This document shows positions 12,707 through 24,517 of a stretch of DNA of 64,000 nucleotides, piece by piece. Under the pieces are notes generated by a model that saw only the letters and a list, made by a program, of their open reading frames with translations, did no database searches and had not been told where the DNA came from. The position numbers were made by a program, and so were the translations under genes. The stretch is from Heterobilharzia americana (taxonomy: Eukaryota; Platyhelminthes; Trematoda; Strigeidida; Schistosomatidae), in NCBI GenBank assembly GCA_944470555.2, contig OX104128.1:57171257-57235256 (forward strand), given 5' to 3'. How positions within the stretch are numbered: the stretch's first letter is position 1; every line of letters begins with the position of its first letter.

Positions 12707-13109
12707 TAGACAAGCACTGTTTACATTTAATTCCCTTGTATATTACAAAAATACTTGACAATATCATGTTATATTTATTATATGAAAAATGAAGATTGTG
12801 GAATTCCAAAGAACTAATCAATAAGGTCTATTTACATAGAAGGTTACAATTCTGTCTGTATATCAATCAACCAAGGATTGAAATGTTCCACTTCGATAAC
12901 AAGTCTTCATTTATTCAACCATTTGTTTATTCTTGTGTATACTGTTTCATAGGTGATGATAATGTTGATAATCATGTCATGACTATGGTAAATATACTAG
13001 CACTAACGTATTTCATGTGTGTATAATACATACTCATTGTCTCGACTTAAAGTTCTTGAATGAATCTTTTTTCCAACTTTCTATTTCGATATCTCTAAAT
13101 TTTAAATCA
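11926..13109. other. Only an (AT)n tract recognised
   Basis: Besides 12657-12704, AT-rich sequence with short chance frames. Confidence 0.6.
12657..12704. repeat. (AT)n microsatellite
   Basis: 24 AT units without a recognised element on either side. Confidence 0.95.
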
Positions 13110-13460
13110 GTGATGGATAATGGCTAGCAGTGGAATTCAGGACGTACATCTCATCCTATTTGGGACTCATCAGCTTGACATACCTGCCTCCCAATGAACA
13201 GTGTTGTTCCAGCTAGGACTCGAACTAGAGACAGATCGCTTCGAATGCAAGAGCCTTATCCACTAGGCTACCAAGTCAGAATAGCCACTTCTTATACTCA
13301 CGGTGTAGTTGCTATGCTCTCACTTGTACTATCCCATTGTTGATTGGATCGAATTAATGAATCTCTATTGGCATCGCGCAGGAGCACATATGCCTATAGA
13401 GACCGACCAATTCGTTCTAACCAATGACGGAATAATACAAGTAACAATATAGGTATCTTT
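13110..13460 (-). repeat. SINE-A copy, nearly complete, defective hammerhead
   Basis: On the minus strand: 5' part (about 13450-13300), head with A-box-like TAGTGGATAAGG and B-box-like AGTTCGAGTCC (RC of 13216-13226), then a hammerhead with CTGATGAGTCCC intact but the conserved GAAA changed to GAGA. The rest of the ribozyme is well kept, so this copy probably lost activity by point mutation. Confidence 0.7.
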
Positions 13461-14203
13461 AACTGTTAAATAACCATGGCATTAGATAGTGATGAGTTGG
13501 AGAACAGCTGATAATAGTAAAGGCGATTCAACATCTTATCAACTGTCATGAATGAGTCTCGAATATTTAGGTTTGTAGTCAAACTTCGGTTAATTAAACT
13601 GAACTGATTAAGTTTAGTGACTGACTTGAAATGGCTGGCTTTCCTATAGACTAATAACTTCAAACCAACTAAGTTGTGAATAAGGATGAACACTTACTGA
13701 ATGACTTAAGAACTATCTTAGTATAAAATAAGTAACGATCAATAATCGTATCCTGAACCATTATGAAGTTGATACTACCCGAAAGTTGTATAGTAGGGTA
13801 GATCAACAGTTCAGGAAATACTAAGTCACAGTTATTGTTTACTCCTACTGGTATGACGTAACAACTAATGTCAGATATCTTAAGTTCTTAAAAAACTTAA
13901 CAAAGAAAAAAAGAGTTGGAATAGTATTGTTACGTGGAGTGGCATCTGTAACGTTTGGACCATGTTTACATACAAGACCACTTCCTTTCTGACGTTTTTT
14001 TGTTTATTGACAGTTCTATCCTATTCTTTACGGAGAAAACTTCGGAGTTTTAATCTCCTTTGTCCGGGCCGTCATTTTAAGTTCCTTTTACGAATATTCC
14101 GCATTAATTCTTTTGTATCGCTACTATTTTTGTAGAATGTATGCAGACGCGTGTTGAATTTACAGTCAATGCTACTCTCTATAGGCTGAGTGTAAAAAAA
14201 TGC
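13461..14203. other. No gene or repeat recognised
   Basis: The 75-codon minus frame at 13466-13693 shows no known motif. Confidence 0.55.
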
Positions 14204-14215
14204 TCAGCAAGCTTT
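14204..14215 (+). repeat. Target-site duplication, left copy (RTE-1 copy 1)
   Basis: TCAGCAAGCTTT here and TCAGTAAGCTTT at 16664-16675 flank the element exactly, with one mismatch in 12. Confidence 0.8.
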
Positions 14216-16663
14216 ATTATTATTATTATTTATCCCTTAGGTTCCTAATGGAACATAGGGCTTCAGTAGCACGTCTCCACTCCACTCTGTTCCCTGAAAA
14301 CTTTTGAACCTGGCTCCACGACAGCCCACAAGCTCTCATTTCCTCCTCGCACGATCTCCTCCATGTTACCCTCAGCTGGGACGCCCAACTCGTTGCTTCT
14401 CATCTGGGTTCCACTCGAGTACCTGGCCTGGCGCGTGATGTCCCCAGTCGGCCTTCTCAGTGTATGCCCAATCCATCTCCACTTCCTTCCAGTGCATGTT
14501 TGTTGAGTGATAGGTTGTTGGTTGGTTCATTGCCAGCCAGCCGGAGTGAGTTCCTTGTTGCTTATTCTTATTATTCTGGCCATCTGATCTTCAGTAACGA
14601 GTCAGCGTAGGTGGCAGTTGTTGATGAATATCTGTACTTTATTGGAAGTCCCTTTCGTAACGCACCAAGTCTCTGAGCCATACAGAAGCACTGACTTCAC
14701 TGATGTTGGTGTTAAAAATCCGGATCTTCTTCCACATGCTGAGTGCAGATCTCTACACTGGTTTCAGGCTAATGAACTCCTGTCTTGCTGTGTTTCCGAT
14801 CCCGGCTGGCTTTGACGTCCTCGTCTATGCTACCACCGCCTGTAGTTGAAACAGTGCTTCCTAGATAGGTGAAGGAGGCTACTTCCTTTAGGTTCCTCCC
14901 ATTGATGGTGATTGGAGCTTGTTGTTGTTGTTGGTTGGGTATCTTCATCACCTCTGTCTTCCCTACCTTCACTCGAAGTCCCGTCTTCGCTTCCATGCCT
15001 CTTCTGTCAACGTGTTAGTTTTTGCCTGTAGGTCTTCAAGTTCGTGCTACAGCAAACACAAGTCATCTGCAAAATCCAAATTATCTAGGATGTTTTCCCC
15101 GGTCCAGCGTATCCCCCTCTTCTCGCTCCCCACTGTTTGTTGCATGATCCAGTCCACTACAATCAGGAATATCATCGGTGATAGTAGACAGTCTTGTTTC
15201 ATTCTTGTCTTCACTTCAAAAGCATCACTGAGCTTCCCTTGTGAAATACTTGGCATGTGGCGTCCTCATATAGGTGTTGTTGAATGAGGCTGATGAAGGT
15301 TTGTGGTATTCCGTAGTGCTGAAGCAGTTTCCAAATAACCTCTCGGTCGACGCTGTCAAAGGCCTTCTCAAAGTCGATGAAGCTGAGGTAGAGTTGAGTT
15401 GACTGCATTCTATACTCTGTTCTATGATGATGCAAGCGTAGCGTTGCAATTTGGTCCGCACATGATTTGTACATCCTGAAGCCTGCCTGTTCCGGTCGTA
15501 GTTTCGAATCCAGTTCATCCCTAAGCCTCTCCAGGATGATGCGGCTTTATATTTTGCTTGCATTGGGTGGACAGGAGCATGATTCCGCGCTAGTTCTTGC
15601 AAACACTGAGGTCACCCTTCTTCAGGAGTTTGACAAAGTAACCCTTCTTCCAATCAATGGCCAGGTACCTTCTCTTCCTTCCACACCTTCTGCAATAGTG
15701 GTGTGGTGTGAGCATGTCTGCTGTTGTCTCTGTGTCTGCTCTCGATGCTTCTATCGGGATTCCGTCTGGTCTTGCTGCTTTCCCGCATTTCAGTAGCTTT
15801 ATGGCTCTCAGGACTTCCATTTTTGTTGGAGGATTTGTGTTCCTTCATAGTTCTGTGGCTGCAGGTAGTATTTCTGGACGAAGTGCAGATGGTGGTAGTG
15901 GTGGCCGATTCAAGAGCTTTTTGAAGTGGTCAGCCTATCGTTTCCTTTGTTTCTCTTCTTTCGTAATGAAATTTCCTTCATCATCTTTTATTGGTTTCAT
16001 GTGTGTTGATCTCTTCCCAGATAGTAACTGGTTGTTTGATACAATGTTGTCAGGTCTCTATCTCTGCTACCTGCAGCCTGTTCTGCTCCACTTGCAAGTG
16101 TTTCGCAGAAGTGTCTCTTGTGTTTCCGCGCACTATTCTTCACTTCTTTGTCCATTGCTTTATACATTGTGCTCAGTTCATCTTGTCTTTGAGCGTCCTT
16201 GCACTGGTTTATCTTCTGCTTCACCATCCTCCTCTCCTCTATCAGCTTCCATGTATCCTTGGAGATCCATTCCTTGTCATATCTTCTTTCTTCTTCCTTC
16301 CTAATATGGTTGTGCAAGTTTCTTTCCACATAGCTTTCAAGGACTTCCAATGTTCTTCCACATAGGTTTCTTCAGGGATGTTCCTCAATATCTCCCATTT
16401 TGTCTTGATGGCTGGCTGCCGTGAAGATTTCCTTTGTAGTTTTGTCCTTCAGTTTCCGAGTGTTGTACTTGAACTGAGGTCTATCACCAGCTTCCTTGAA
16501 GGCTTTCAACTTGATTTGGAAGGTTCCTTGCACTAGATAGTGGTCTGAGCCTACATCTGCTCCTCTTCTTGACCTTGTGTCAAGTAGGCTGCGTCTCAAC
16601 TTTCTTGAGATTAAGATGAAGTCGATCTGATCTTCGGTGTGTCCATATGGTGAAATCCATGTT
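14216..16663 (-). mobile_element. RTE-1 copy 1: RTE-type non-LTR retrotransposon, 5'-truncated
   Basis: Read right to left. The C-terminal part of the AP endonuclease (RRSLLDTRSRRGADVGSDHYL, about 16515-16600, with the conserved SDH) is followed by a linker, the RT N-terminal block (IKLLKCGKAARPDGIP, about 15745-15800), LYLSFIDFEKAFDSVDRE (about 15340-15395), the catalytic NLDFADDLCLL (about 15050-15085), then KEVASFTYLGSTVS (about 14845-14890) and the C-terminal region. The 3' end is a short (TAA)n-type run at 14216-14235. Domain order and the repeat-ended 3' terminus fit the RTE clade; SR2 is the known schistosome example, and assignment to it is inference. Many frameshifts are present. An imperfect 12-base target-site duplication flanks it. 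Confidence 0.9.
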
Positions 16664-16675
16664 TCAGTAAGCTTT
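16664..16675 (+). repeat. Target-site duplication, right copy (RTE-1 copy 1)
   Basis: Pairs with 14204-14215. It sits exactly where similarity to the RTE-1 copy at 29.7-32.2 kb stops, so it defines the 5' truncation point. Confidence 0.8.
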
Positions 16676-17599
16676 GTTCAAGCAAAACTAATCAGTTCCA
16701 GTGGTTTCTTTGCTCATCAAGTTTCAATTTTACTGTGCAGAATTCTTTTTCAGCATCAGTTTGGGCATACACAGTTGTTTTTAAGAGCTGTAGATTTTTC
16801 CTTCAAGAGTAATGAAATGCTTAAAGCAGTTTAGTACAGTGACCAATCACCTTTATCAACCTAAAATTTTCATCCAAATAACTTTTATTTGTAGGAAGTG
16901 GATGATATCATGAATTATTTTACTGGTAGGTAAAGCAAATGACTAAGACACTACGGGATACGAGAAAAATGATATGCTACCGATGTAACCTTACACTCTA
17001 TCAAGTAAGCTTCAAGAATAAGCTACGGATCACGCCTTACTTTCACTTCAGCTTTTTCTGCGACATCATGTGAATAAGTAATCACTAAATGTGCGTTTTC
17101 CATTGATTTTGAGTTACAGCTGATACAAACACTCTATCTGTAAGCTATATCAGTTTGTCTCCTCATAAAATTGTCTCTTGTTTTGTTAGCACAGGATACC
17201 ACATTGGCATTTTTGTTGCATGATACATACTAACCTAGTTACCATCTGGATTGCTTCCATGGTTACATAAATTAGATATAACCTTTCTGCATACTACGGA
17301 AGTGAGTGGTAGGTCAACATGAGTAGTATAGGGTTGTACTGTACTTTCAATATTTGCAAATTCACAGTCTCATCGACCCGTTTCTATCATATGTTTGGGC
17401 ATAGAAGGTGGTCGTTTCCCACCTGCGTTTATCAAAGTATCACACTTCATCTGTTTTTGAAGCCATTTAGGTACATGTTCTCTCAGCCTCAACTGCATAG
17501 CTCGATTATTCCTCCTTATGTATGTGTGAAAACGTACATGTAAACTGGTAACAAGATATATTGTATCTGTACATCAGATACGATGGGTGAAGATATCAA
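16676..17599. other. No gene or repeat recognised
   Basis: Sequence beyond the RTE-1 target site; short frames only. Confidence 0.6.
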
Positions 17600-18440
17600 A
17601 TTAGTAACCAGAACACTTATGGAAAACGGATATTCGTTGCAGTCCGTTGTAAAAGTTAGGTCGCACCAAAGTCAACTGTATACATGGTCCTTGAGGAAGA
17701 CGCGTTTGGCATTTGCCAAACTGCGTCACCTATGGCGTCGGCACGATATCCGCCTATCTATCGAAGGACGAGTATACTGCTCTTCTGTCAGTTCTGTAAT
17801 GATTTGCGGCTATGAGACACAGCCGTTAATGAGTAGGAGATATGAAACGGTTACAGCTTTTCGACTATAGGTATCTTTGTAGCATTGGTCACTTGTAGTT
17901 GAATCACTGCATGAGCGATTTTGAGAACAGTTGAAAGGAAATGGACAAGGCAGGTAAGTCGATTAATGAGTTTCTGGACCTCATTCGGCTGAAATGGCTT
18001 TTACATGTACTGCGCACACTGATCCACCGCCCACCCCAACTTGTCATGCTAGGAAAGGTTGGATTAAGTTAGAATAGGGTTCAGGGTGGCCAGACGAAGA
18101 CATGGGACTAGTTGATTTAGTCCCTTCATTATTGGTCTAAATCATGTAGGGATATGTAGACTGCCTGGTTGGTTGGGGTCCTCAAAACCAAAGGAACCAG
18201 TGGTTGAGGACACTTGGTGACGTGCCTAAAAATCGGTCACAATGGTGCAGATGTGTTCACTCCTTGGCATCTCCTAAAGCTTAAATATTCATACTAACCT
18301 CTGTCTTCGCACAACTTCTACTTTGCTATGACTTTTTCTAATCATCTGTTCTTTGTGAACTCTTGTGAAGTGTGATAACTTGAAGTGATGTATCTGTGTG
18401 CAAGGTTCTTAGTTGATTTTATCAGTCACTCCTGATAAAC
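17600..18440 (+). mobile_element. RTE-2 3' fragment, longest N-terminal reach
   Basis: Contains AFAKLRHLWRRHDIRLSIEG (about 17705-17765) and RVYCSSVSSVMICGYET (17767-17817), the region just after the RT core. This is followed by a CLCSIGHL/NHCMSD-type block in shifted frames, the GGQTKTW-like region near 18090, and a 3' UTR to about 18440. It is 5'-truncated, with several stops. Confidence 0.8.
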
Positions 18441-19254
18441 GTCCTCACATCACTCTAACACACAGGGAGAAGAGTTGAATAGTATGCTTCTGAGACTTAG
18501 GTTAGGATTAGCTATTAGGAAAATCTATTTCGCATCTAGGCTTATTACTGTAGAAAAAGCAAAACACATGCTTCACCACAAACCTAAACACTGCATAAAT
18601 TATTACGTCATATTCTCTTGTGTTTACCACTTATACATAAAGAGGAGTAACTGAGCCAATGTAGCCATGTAGCCATGTTTAACGCAGTTTGGAGACGATC
18701 CTTTTCATCTGTAGCCATGTATATGATTTCTCTCGCCTAAAAACCAGGCATGACTTTATCATTTCTCATCCGAAAATTTCACCTCATACAAGCATGTACT
18801 TGAAGATGGTCAATAATCTATATTTTGCATGCTTATACAAAATGTTGTACAGACCTATCGTGTAATGCTACTCATAGTTCAGTGGTATTCTCCTATACAC
18901 ATTGAAAAATAAACATATCATAACCCCGTAGTAGAATAAACAAGAGGATGAAGAAAGAAGTTGGAATTCAAGAATTTTTCCTAAAATATAGACAGAACAG
19001 TTAGCTTATTTAAATAATTTGTATTCTACAGACAAACTGGATGAAAGTGAAATGAAAGCTGATAAATAGTTGTATGCTTATCGAATTTAAAGACTCCTAA
19101 CTAAAGAATATTTTGTCATTGTTTCACTCATTTGATCATTTTTTTAAATGTAGTTGGAGGGAGACAGAGAGAATGTCTCATTAAAATAGTCCCATTAGAT
19201 AAAAACATATTTAATTCGGAGGGTTTGTTGGTTATTTGTTAGTGATTTCAAGTT
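18441..19254. other. No gene or repeat recognised
   Basis: Contains a short local repeat of GTAGCCATGT (18662-18719) and otherwise AT-rich DNA. Confidence 0.6.
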
Positions 19255-19510
19255 CGTATTCATCATGGACTGACCTCACTTGGAGCAATACTGGAAACCT
19301 AAGAACATTGGACAGCTGTCTAGTCTAGTATGCGACGGCTCAGCAATGCGCACCCATAACTCCACCCCACCTCGCCAGGGATCAAACCTAAGACCTTCAG
19401 ATTCCTCCACCAGCCCTAAACATTTGGCTCCCTGGGTCGGAATCTAATGGTCCATATTTCCAACTCCTATAAGTTCACGACGTAGCCTGACCATCACCCA
19501 ATGTCATCGT
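19255..19510 (-). repeat. SINE-B copy, decayed hammerhead
   Basis: Reverse-oriented: tail (GTATTCATCATGGACTGAC), hammerhead remnant around 19320-19365, and the tRNA-like head near 19375-19440. It faces the plus-strand SINE-B piece that starts at about 19545. Confidence 0.65.
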
Positions 19511-19544
19511 TGAGTACTTTTCCTGACAGGGTCATTTGTCCGCA

Positions 19545-20035
19545 CTGATGAAGAATCTCATACTAGGACGAAACAGCTGTCCAGTGCTCTTACCTTTCCT
19601 GTGTTCCTCTAACTGGGGCCAATCCATGGTAAATATCAACTTTAAAGATCACTAAATACCCATGAAGCCCCGAATTCAGTTGACCTAGTGCTCATTGGTG
19701 ATTCCTAAAGTTTCAGTGACCGGTGGGGTGAACTTGGTGGCCGTGAGAAAGAGTACTAAACGATGACAATGTGTGATGGTCGCGCTATATCGTGAACTGA
19801 CAGAAGTAGAAAACATGGACCATTGGATTCCGATACAATAGCTCAGTGGTAACGTGCTGCTCACGGAACTCGAAGTTCCTTGGACCGAGCCTTGGCAGGG
19901 CGAGGTGGGGTCATAGGTGCGCAATTCTGAGGGATCCCACACTAAAAACAACCAGGTAGGTGTCCAGTGCCCCCAGATTTCCAATATTCCTCCAGCTGAT
20001 GTCAGTCTATGATAAATACCAACTTGAAAAAGGTA
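19545..20035 (+). repeat. SINE-B: partial unit followed by a full unit
   Basis: A plus-strand hammerhead/tail piece at 19545-19640 (TACTAGGACGAAACAGCTGT kept; the C3 region changed to ATGAAGA) is followed by a full unit from about 19660. That unit has the 5' region, an A-box-like TAGCTCAGTGGTAACG at 19851-19866, B-box region, a destroyed hammerhead near 19935-19970, and a tail. Two units in a row suggest SINE-B can occur in tandem, like a satellite. Confidence 0.65.
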
Positions 20036-21344
20036 TTTTTCTAAAGATACCATGGCGTGTTTGAGAAACAAAATTCCGCAAGAATCTAAGCAGCTGTTAG
20101 TGTTCAATTCACATTACTCTAGAAGCTGGACATATTTACTCAACATTCGTTATAGAGATTCTAAGCCAAAATATGATTTAGAAACTTAAAAATATCATTG
20201 TCATCACGTAACTATGAGTGCTCCTGTTTTCCACATATATGTAATGATATTAACTGGCTTATATGAGTACTTTCTACCTCTTTTTACCTAAGCACAGTAA
20301 GTCTCCATATGTGTTCTATGGTCAGTTTCTCATGGTAATGTTCACCAGGCATGTATACCTGGAATACCTTGAACTTACCAGCAGTAAAGATTTATCTAAT
20401 AAATCTATCCTAATCACTTTGAATTTTAAAATTACTTCATTACAGGCGAATAACATCACCTTCATTGTTTTGTTTTACGAAAAACTTCACTAATAGCTTC
20501 ATTCAAGTAAAGCTGAATTAATCAATTACACTGCAAAAATAGGTATTTATATATACATATAGATATGCTTTAGATATAAACATATTTTAATTTCTGTTAT
20601 CCATTATACTGTTTTTTCAGCTAGTCATAAATTCACTTATCATAGTTTCTAGATATATATCATACTTTGTATAATTAGAAACATGATTATTAACTGTTCA
20701 GTTTACCAGATAAACATTCCTTTAGCCTTCATTGTATTATTTATTACTCTTGACTATTCACATTAATATAACTCACTTTAAAGCCTAAATCATATTTATT
20801 ATTGTTACTGTTTCTCTAGAATTGATATGACTAGGGAACAAGTGATAAAATTGACTCTAATCGAGTGAGTAGATGGAAGATTGCTTAATATGTAAACTTG
20901 CAGTTATATGGGCTTGATCTTTTATAGCCATATAAGTGTGAACTACTTAAAAGTCTCAAAATGGCGGCTTGTTTAAAATGTTGACCTACCAAATATTTTT
21001 TTAATTCGTTATATATTTCATCAAATTGCTTCGTTTTTTTACCTTGTTTTAATCATCCAAATGTCCATAACCTATAAAGCATACTCTTGTGTATTCTTAA
21101 AAAGTCTTCAACCTACCTCTGAAAAAGTTAGCAACAATACTATGAGAAAATATCACGGTAGATGGTAATAGTCATCTGGATGTACAACAGTACATTATAT
21201 AAGTATTACGTAAAAGGTAACCTGAAAGTGGTTGAAAAGGCTTTTACAATCAAACTTTCGGATCCTTTCCGGTTGTCACCAAGTGTAACAACGAACTCAT
21301 AAACTAGGCTACAACCTCCATATAAGATTTCTTTCCTTGATTCA
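20036..21344. other. No gene or repeat recognised
   Basis: AT-rich; the 76-codon frame at 20263-20493 looks like chance. Confidence 0.6.
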
Positions 21345-22650
21345 TTATACCCAGTGATATAGTATTATTGACTTGACGACATTTCCAACATAAATTATCA
21401 TTGCTCATAATCATTCCAATCACACTACCAATTACATTACTATCAACTCGTATTCTTTGATCTATTGGTAGTAAAACGTTCCATATCTGTGGTATAGGTG
21501 TTGTGTCATTCCCATTACATGTGTTAGGTGTTGGTTGATTCGATGCAGAAAGATTCAGTAATCAATCTCTCTCTCCACCTAATTATATTGCACTTAAGTA
21601 CAGTGGCTTTATCCCACCCTATTGTGTGGTTGTGTGTTAATGCATCCAATGCAGTAGCCGAGATTCCGTCTAGATTATTGATCCTGTTGGGGTCTGTCAT
21701 TCTATATTTAGATAAATTCCTATGTTCGGCTATTCCAACTGACCCCGACAGACTAGTTTGACCTACATATACTTGACCTCACAGTCATTACATGGTATTT
21801 GATAGATCATATTATTTTGCTTGATTGGTTCTATCGGATCCTTAAGCCGACAACGTTTATCTCTGAGTGACTTTGAAGGTTTAAATGCCCACCCTAATCC
21901 AGCTGTGTTGAGGATTCTACGTAAAGTTTCTGATATACCTCCCTAATAAGGTAACACAATGGAGGCTGTGAACTCCTTTCTACTCGTGTTGTCGTTATTA
22001 TTTGTACTCATGTTGCTGTTATTATTTCATTTCTTATGTGTTCGTACGAACTTCATAATAAACATTGGAGGATAATTATTAATTATTAATGCTTCTTTTA
22101 TGTCCTTCAGTTCCTTGATCAGGTCCTTGCACTGATTTGTCAGTTTTCTGGCTCTATCATTTCGACATTTGACTAAACCTCTCTTAAGGGACACTGAATG
22201 AGATGACTTGAAGTCTAGATACCTGTTGGATGTGTTGATTTTCTGTAGACAGTAGTATCCAAACTACAGTCTGTCCTTCGGTTTACTCTCATTGCGTCTA
22301 CTACTGAGTTTATTTGTATGAGGAAATTGTCGATATATTCCGAGTTCAACACAGTAAATATGTCATCGACATACAGCCAATATATCTAATGTGTGGGATT
22401 AAACATTTGTAAAGCCATGTTTTCCCAACCATCCAAAAATATATCTGCTACGATTGAGGATATTGGTGAACCCATTGTTACTCCTTCTGTTTGTCTGTTT
22501 ATTTTGTTCTGAAACTTGAAGAGTATGGAGGTCAAGCATAACTGTATGCTTGATATAATCTCATCAGCCGATATTTTAATTCTATGAGTAAGTTCTGACT
22601 GCCTCTAGAGCCATACTGATTGGTATCTTAGAATAAAGACTTGTTACATC
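21345..22650 (-). mobile_element. Penelope-like element PLE-B, copy 1
   Basis: Minus-strand PLE fragment holding the RT core and GIY-YIG end. Recognisable blocks are an RT motif with TMGSPISSIVADIF (near 22430-22490), a YVDD catalytic block (near 22355-22370), the VYRKSTHSNRYLDFKSSH-like block and the GIY-YIG region to about 21520. A stop codon just before the YVDD block and a 2-base insertion at about 21766-21770, at the Tyr-Val-Gly of the GIY-YIG motif, are shared with copy 2. From about 21500 to 22565 it is ~99% identical by eye to 24714-25800, while both flanks are clearly diverged. At 22655-22700 a short plus-oriented piece resembles the element's terminus (compare 26745-26810). Confidence 0.85.
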
Positions 22651-22700
22651 GAATCTAATGTAATATGGAACTAAATACTACCACAGTGCACAAGTTGTGT

Positions 22701-23859
22701 ACATATTAATAGACTATAAGTGACTAATGTGTATTATTGCTTATCATACTGTCGCTACTAACGACATTTAATTACAATGATTATTGAATTTGAAACTAAT
22801 GTACACAGAGTAAATTCGTTGAAATATCACACTAAGAATTCTATACTGTATTAAAAATTATTGCCTGGAATAAAGTGATTAGCATTATCGTTGTTACCAG
22901 CATTATTCCTATTTACTCCTTCTTTTAGAATTCGCGAAGGGATATCTACTAAACAGTAAGTAGTTAATTACTATACAGTTTTAATATGAATAGACAGTAG
23001 GTATAACAATAATATAAACACTGATTTTTCAATTTGTCTCATTGCAGACCAGTAAACAGGGATTTACAGGTGAATGTATTATTATTAATGTATTATTATG
23101 AATACATTAGTCTAGATGTATCAGAATCTCTCATTATTCTTGATAAAATACAATTTCTTTACACTATTATGCTAGTGAACTCCTTTCGCTACACTTTACA
23201 AACGCTACATATCCTTTGGTTAGTGTTGAGAGCCCAAAGCCTGTCTGTAGTTTTAGGTTCGAGTCCTTCTGATTGGTTATTTTATGTGATATGACTAAAA
23301 ACATATTACCATGCGATGCTATATTCCATTTTCACTCACTATCTATTATTCATGCTATTTCAACATTCATTTAATGCTTTCTTAAAACGTTAAACGTTAA
23401 GAGAAATAAATGTTTGGTTTATTTATCACCTGACAACTATAGTACTAGTAGTAATAGTGAACTCCAAATGATGAGAGCTCCAAGCTTAACTATCCAAGCT
23501 ATTTTGAAAAATAGGAAACGAAATGACCAATGTTTTATTTCAGCAAAAATTGCTTGACTTTTATTGGGCACATATAAACACTGGACGAGAAAAATATTAG
23601 ACATCATTAGACGAATTAGTTATTGCTACTGTATCTCAATCAGGTGTAAATGAAGTTAGTTCTGAACATACTTGCTTTACTGATATGTCTGCATATAAAG
23701 TGATAACATCATACTTCATATCAAACTATAACCATGTATCCAAGATGTATGATCACAGTTCATGACACAATAACAGTCAATGAGTGTATACATTTTAAGA
23801 AAGTAATTTTCATCATTTACTTCCTCATTATACATTCATTGTTTCTCAAAAATAGATGT
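22701..23859. other. No gene or repeat recognised
   Basis: Separates PLE-B copy 1 from RTE-2 and PLE-B copy 2. No family match. Confidence 0.6.
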
Positions 23860-24425
23860 AGAACGATTACAGGATGAGATATGCAGAAGCAGAGCGGAGG
23901 GTACTAGGTAAGACAGGCAAATCGATTGATGAGGTTGTGAACCTTAGTCGATTGAGATGGTTTGCCTGAACATGTACTAACCATGCCGATCCAACGCCTA
24001 CCTCGACGTACCATGCTGAGGGAAATTGGATAAGCTTGGAAGAGAGTTTAGAGTGGCCAGATCAAGGCACGACACCGTTCGACGAAGTCCTTGACTGTTG
24101 TTTTGATCCATATGGGGAAATGTAGACTGGCTGGGGTCCCCAGGATGAAAGGAATCATTGGTTGAGAATACATGGTGACCTGGCTAAAAATTGGTCAGTA
24201 ACAATTGCGCAGAAGTATTTATTCCTAAATATCTTCTAAAGCTTGGATATTCACACTAACCGTTTTCTTCAAAATATTTATTCTCTCACACAACTTTGCT
24301 TACATTGATATCATTCTTTTTGCATCCACTTCTTAGAATACTACTATCAAGTATGGCGAATTTAACTGATTCACTTGTGTTCCACGTTCCACATTGATTT
24401 TATCTGTTTCTCTGACAACGCATAA
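23860..24425 (+). mobile_element. RTE-2 3' fragment
   Basis: Matches the 18- and 60-kb copies from the block encoding RRVLGKTGKSIDEVVNLSRL (about 23920-23960) to the 3' UTR. It ends about 90 bases before the PLE-B copy 2 terminus at 24518. Confidence 0.75.
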
Positions 24426-24517
24426 CGGGCTATACAAGTGAAATTTCATGATCATATAAATCTTTTCGAAGTCTTACAAACCTTACTTCTACACAAAAGA
24501 TAAGGTATGAGCAAAGA

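Noticed and set aside
15708..16304. 198-codon plus-strand open frame
   Set aside because: It is antisense to RTE-1 copy 1, whose minus strand has a coherent endonuclease/RT order; the plus reading is hydrophobic with no motif.
19685..20107. 140-codon minus-strand open frame
   Set aside because: Antisense to the full SINE-B unit; similar frames would exist in any copy.
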